The position numbers were made by a program, and so were the translations under genes. From positions 5,588 through 69,587 of the forward strand of contig NW_001865042.1 in the NCBI RefSeq assembly GCF_000002865.3: a stretch of 64,000 nucleotides of DNA, in the 5' to 3' direction. Below, in pieces: positions 59,647 through 64,000 of this stretch (the stretch's first letter is position 1; the number at the start of each line of letters is the position of its first letter). The notes below the pieces were generated by a model. That model did not search any database, was not told the DNA's origin, and was given only the letters and a program-made list of their open reading frames with translations. The stretch is from Monosiga brevicollis MX1 (lineage: Eukaryota; Opisthokonta; Choanoflagellata; Craspedida; Salpingoecidae).

Positions 59647-61293
59647 TTACATTACAGTGTGAGTTACAGGGGGTAGATGGGGCAAGAGAACTGACTTGCG
59701 CTGCATAAAGACAAGACCTCCCAAGATGGCGGCGCAAATCAGCAGGATGGTCCAGGGAGCTTGGTAGGCGCTGGCTTCGATTTGGTTGTCAAGCGGTAGT
59801 GAGCGCTGCCGCTCGTGCCAGGTGTTGAGAGTGCTTGTCCAATGCATTTGAACAGCCTTGAGCAATGCGACCTGAATCAGAGGAAGAACGGGCGAGGTGG
59901 TGTCAATGAGCGACCAGAGGCACCCAGGAGAGGCTCGGGTTGGCGGGCGTGAGAAGCAGACCATGAATGTGTCGGCAACGGCCAATGCAGCGGGCAATTC
60001 GGTGGCCACTGGGTTGAAGATGTCAAAGCAACCGTCAGATTTGTGGCTGAGGTTTCCATATACTTCAACGGCAAAACCAAGGGGCGCCAGCTCACGGCCG
60101 ACGACGTAATCAAAGGAGGTACCGGAGGCTGGATAGTCGAGGAGCTGATGAGCGGCTCCGCCCTGGAAGGAACGGTCAGGAATTTGGGACGAGTGAAGAC
60201 GCAGGGCGGTGCGGAGGATGGAAATCATGTCGGTGTGAAAGCGAGGTTGGCGACCCGAGGACCAGGAGATGCCGTCGCTGTAGGGCAAGTAGATTTGGCG
60301 GGTGCCGCTGTGAAGGCTGATAAAAACATCAAAAGACTCGCGGGTGAGGTGGTCGCGGAGGGCTCGGGCCTCCACTTCACTGAGGGCATGTGTGCCACAG
60401 TATTCTTCATCGAGCGGGTTGAGGCTGGCGCCCTTGCCGCCAAAGTCCCAGTCAAAGTTGCGGTTGAGGTCAACGCCCCGGGCATTGCCACGCCAGCAGT
60501 AGTTGAGGGAGCTTTCAAGGTGTGCTCGGCCATCTGGGTTGAGCAGGGGAATCACTGTGAGGTCAAAATTGGAGAGGAGCCAGCGCATCAGTTTTCCCCG
60601 GGCGGAGTCCTGCGGGGCGTGTTCGGCTACGAGGGCCGTGCTCAGCAACGTGAGAACCCTAGCAGTGGCACGTCGAAGGTGAGGGAAAGCAAACTGGGTA
60701 TTTGCGTGGCAACATCATTGGGAAAAAGAAGCGGGGGGTGGGGGAAGGGTGTACCATTCGACGGGTACCAGCTCCCGAGCGTGCTCGCCCGCTACAATTA
60801 AGACTTGGATTCGACGGCCATGGGGTCCAGCACTGATGCCACTGGCATTGCGAATCTTGACGGAAGGTATGAGCCGACCTGTGGAGGTAGAAGCATCAAA
60901 GTGAAACGGGACGGCACAGTTCTCAAGCGGTTTAAACGAGTTCGCTTTCGATGCAGCTCGGCGCTGGCCAGGAGGCCAGGTCGCGGACCTTGGGTCGATT
61001 CATACAGTTTGCCATAGTGCAGCAGCGACTCGGAACGGCTGACGAGCGCATCAATCTATCAAGATGCGTCGAAATAGCCAAGCGTTAGGGGGTAGAGCAA
61101 GGCGGAGAACAGGCAGGAACGGCGGCGGGACCGAGTGCGAGCCAAAGGCACCAACCTCGTGCAACACGCTGGAGACGTTGTGGTAAATCGCGTAGTCGGG
61201 CGTCACCGTCTCGCGCTGGCGCTGGACATCACGGCTCTCCCCACAAACCCATTGACCCAAAAACAGGCACAGCACCAGCAACGGCCCCCTCAT
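59647..61293 (-). CDS. M14 metallocarboxypeptidase, type I membrane protein
   Basis: Exons 61293-61156, 61055-60938, 60878-60755 and 60658-59647 close to 463 aa. The signal peptide is MRGPLLVLCLFLGQWVCG. Active-site elements are in order: AGEHARELVP with the zinc HxxE, PLLNPDGR, RGVDLNRNFDWDFGG, FISLHSGTRQIYLPYSDG with the third zinc His, and FAVEVYG with the catalytic Glu. A membrane segment (WTILLICAAILGGLVFM) lies near the C-terminus with a short cytoplasmic tail. So it is an ecto-carboxypeptidase trimming C-terminal residues of extracellular peptides; specificity cannot be told. The exon 2 donor is GTTTAA, unusual but needed by phase. A further small intron near 59700 is possible. Confidence 0.83.
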
Positions 61294-61424
61294 ACCCACG
61301 ATCCTCTCTCGTTCTCCCCTCACTACCGCCCGCTGCCGCCGCCGCCACTGAGATATATGCGTGTGTTTGTGTGTGTGTGTGTGTTAGAGAGAAAAAAAAA
61401 ACGAAAATTTCAAGTTTGTGTGAG

Positions 61425-61489
61425 AGAGAGAGAGATTTAGAGAGATTTAGAGAGATTTAGAGAGATTTAGAGAGATTTAGAGAGAGATT

Positions 61490-61553
<64 letters not shown>
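61425..61553. repeat. (AGAGATTTAG)n and (GA)n repeat
   Basis: Six to seven units of AGAGAGATTTAG run into about 55 bp of pure GA. It lies between the carboxypeptidase 5' end and the sulfatase 3' end. Confidence 0.9.
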
Positions 61554-61556
<3 letters not shown>

Positions 61557-61675
61557 GATATGAATCAATTTACTAGACAAGTGCAGTTCAGAGTAAAGCA
61601 CCATGGGCAGTTTAGAGTGAAGCACTATGGGCTTGACGGTGGTTGACGGGTGCTCGGGGTTGACGGGTGTTCGCT

Positions 61676-63998
61676 TTACGGGTGCTGGGTTGGGGTTTGG
61701 TTGAAATACTGCCAGGGTCCGGCAAAACCTTGATACTCCTGGGAGGCAGCACTGCAGAGGGAGGGATATCGACTCACCACGGTCTTGGGGAGGGGCGGGA
61801 ATTCAATCGACGCCGTCTCATTCTCAAACTGGTCGAGTAGGGTCGCGAGAGCCTTGTACACCTCGTCGTGGGATGTGCGAAGATTGACATGCTCCCCTGG
61901 ATCGTCGTAAATGTTGAAGAGACAGTCGTCCTCACAATTAAAGTCGTGCACCCCCGTTCCATTGGTGCAGTTGGGGGATTGTGGACCATACCACCAGTCC
62001 GGCTGCTGCTGCCCGCGTACCAACTTAAAGCCGTCCGCTTGTAAGACAGCCCCTCCTTGATAGGTGCCGAGCGGAAGGATGGTGCGAGGCGAAGTCGAGT
62101 TGACGCCCGTCAAGTAGCCCCACATGTTCAGTGAATCCGAAGCAAAGGGCTCCACGGCATCTGTACAGTTGTCCACGCCCGCCAAATGACAAAACGTCGC
62201 ATACCAATCGCTAATGTGGATCAAGCCGCGCAGCTCACTCCCTACGCCGCTCGCATAGAGAGAGGATCAGCGGCTTGTGAGGTAAACAGACCTGTTGGTG
62301 CTGCTCCAGCAGTGTGGACACGTACCTCTGATGCTCTTTGGCAGCAAGGGCGATGCCACAAAGGCCGCCGTGCGCACCCCACCCTCAAAGTAAGCACTCT
62401 TGATCATAGGAAAAAAAAAAGATGCCCGATGAGGCGACCACACAATGACCAACGAGAACAGGCACACGGGTACGATATGACGTGCAAACAAGGCCACACC
62501 TTGCCACCGCGAAGGGGATGGTTATTCATCGAGCCATGTTGTGGAGCCCCCGGAACCGCCCCACCGTTGTCAGAGCTGTACCCAAGAGGCAGAGTTGCGA
62601 CCATGAGGCCATGTCCCGCCCGTCAAATCCTGCGTGCAAACCAACCTGAAGACGAGAACCGTGTTGTTCCACATGCCGTTGGCCTTGAGGGCGCGTGTGA
62701 TGTTGCCCACAATGTCGTCCAGGACATTAACCATGGCAAGCATAAAATCACGCGTGCACTGGGCTCCAATTGGACAGCGAAGGCCGGCTTGGTGGTCGTT
62801 CCCATCGCAGCGAGTCCCCTCGGGGCCCGCCAAGGTGCAACAGGTGGGGTTGTCGCCCGTCTCTGTGCAGTTTTTGTCAGCTGGAAACTTGGCTCGGTAG
62901 CGCTCTGGCACCTCGTAGGGACCGTGCACATTTTGCAGGGCAGCATAAAGCATCAAGGGCTGCTCGGGCGCATGCTGTTGGATGATGTCGACAATGGCAT
63001 CGTTGTATTGAAAGGAGCTGTAGGTGCCGTTGCGTCGGATGGCTGGTCCACTATCCAACCAAAAGTCGGTGACATTGCACTGGCCGCCTGGGAAACACCA
63101 GGCAAGCAACAATGAGAAGTGGCGTGCAATGACAAGACCCCGGGAGGAATGGATTTGAACCGACCATTGGTGGTCTGGTCCATGTGATCCTCTTCGCCAG
63201 AGAGATAGCCAAAGCTGGTATCAAAGCCGCGATTGACGGGAAGGCATTCGGGCAGGCTGGCCCCTTGATGCCATTTACCCACCATGGCCGTACGGTAGCC
63301 GGCTCGGCGCAACTGGGCAGGGATCATGGTGTAGTTGAGGTTCGTACATCCAGCTGCGGCCAGACCGGGGTTGCCCTGATGCACATGGATGGGGACGCGG
63401 CCTAGATGCCCAAAAAAGGATCGCGGCATGGGGCGTCCAGGATTCATGCGTGAGCTTGTCAGAAGGCCGAGCGAAAGAGTTGGCTCGGCAAGCCGGAAGA
63501 GCACCAGTGAGACACAAGTTGGAGAAGCCGAGGCGTGTGCTTGCGCCAACGAACCGGTCAGGAAGCTAGCCCGAGAGGGACTGCAGTAGCGGTATCCATA
63601 GGCGTTATCGAGGATGACTCCCTCTTGAGTGGCCAACTGATCAATGTTCGGCGTGATGGAATCTGGGTTGCGATAGCCAAGGTCATAGTAGCCCAGATCA
63701 TCGGCCATGATCTGAAGGTGATGCGCACGGCAGATGATGAGGCCGAGCGAGCAACATCTTTGCTGTCAGAGGCATCCAGATCTTTGCTGGCTTGCAGAAT
63801 CCACAGAGTGTTTGCTTACAAAGATGATGTGTGGGCGCAGCGCCGGTTCTTTCCTAGACTATCGGGCCGAAGCAGACAGAGCAAGCAATCACCCGTTGAG
63901 CCACTGTGGCCTCCATCATCCTCTGCCCAGAGAAAACCCAAGCAAACCATCAAAACACGCACTGGTACGCTCGCCACGCCGACAACGCCCACAGCCAA
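61676..63998 (-). CDS. Arylsulfatase (ARSB/ARSI-J type), 5' end at or beyond the window edge
   Basis: Exons readable from the right: one ending at 63820 (PALRPHIIF), then 63711-63555, 63401-63165, 63087 onward, and several more to the stop at 61676, with phases that close where checked. Motifs: IIF/IMADDLGYYDLGY (metal Asp pair), YRYCSPSRASFLTGR with the Cys converted to formylglycine, AMVGKWHQG, YAALQNVHGPYEVP, VFSSDNGG, FEGGVRTAAFVASP and HISDWYATFCHLAG. Many Cys and NxT/S sites indicate a secreted or lysosomal glycoprotein. A possible signal-peptide exon (VRVLMVCLGFLWA) is at about 63880-63960, but joining it is uncertain, so the start may lie outside. It hydrolyses sulfate esters of glycans (family). 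Confidence 0.82.
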
Positions 63999-64000
63999 AG

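Overview
The window looks like nuclear DNA of a unicellular holozoan, most likely a choanoflagellate close to Monosiga. This is inferred from gene content and structure, not from a database match. Genes have many short introns of about 50-150 bp with GT-AG ends. Coding exons are GC-rich. The recognisable orthologues are animal-like (YPEL5, SCYL1, ELAC2, a TMLHE-type dioxygenase, a katanin con80 protein, a PHRF1-like RING-PHD protein), beside ankyrin, TPR, PARP and sulfatase families. There are no bacterial operons, rRNA, tRNA or CRISPR, and no recognisable retroelement.

The left half (about 1-34.6 kb) is plastic and repeat-rich, and resembles subtelomere. It opens with a RecQ-like helicase carrying a tyrosine-recombinase-like N-terminus, the layout of fungal telomere-linked helicases. 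Then come three paralogous ankyrin genes on the minus strand (A 8650-10907, B 15482-18039, C 19989-21584) and a relic of a fourth. In these, almost every ankyrin repeat is one 99-bp phase-0 exon, and gene length varies by whole exons (5, 7 and 3). A and C lie in a direct segmental duplication. A SHAW-motif (TIR-like) plus TPR gene occurs twice in inverted orientation (12.8-14.4 kb and 26.0-28.6 kb), and both copies carry lesions. The first copy is cut off exactly at a short TTAGGG array (14441-14467), with the start of an unrelated secreted-protein ORF on the other side, so this looks like a healed or fused chromosome break. A J-like DnaJ-X protein lies between. The left half ends with a large gene (29620-33085) that joins the same ankyrin N-terminus to a protein kinase and a PARP catalytic domain.

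The right half (34.6-64 kb) is compact and gene-dense: a RING-PHD protein with a membrane segment, a triple-BRCT-DUF1963 protein, YPEL5, a mitochondrial OsmC-like protein, a long coiled-coil protein followed by a con80-only protein, ELAC2, a TMLHE-like dioxygenase, SCYL1, a membrane M14 carboxypeptidase and an arylsulfatase running off the right edge. These are mostly housekeeping genes with no obvious shared pathway. Several neighbours are convergent.

Exon coordinates given below were derived by hand from reading frames, splice consensus, exon phase and paralogue comparison. Where the phases close and the total is a multiple of three, I say so. Transcript data would be needed to confirm them.
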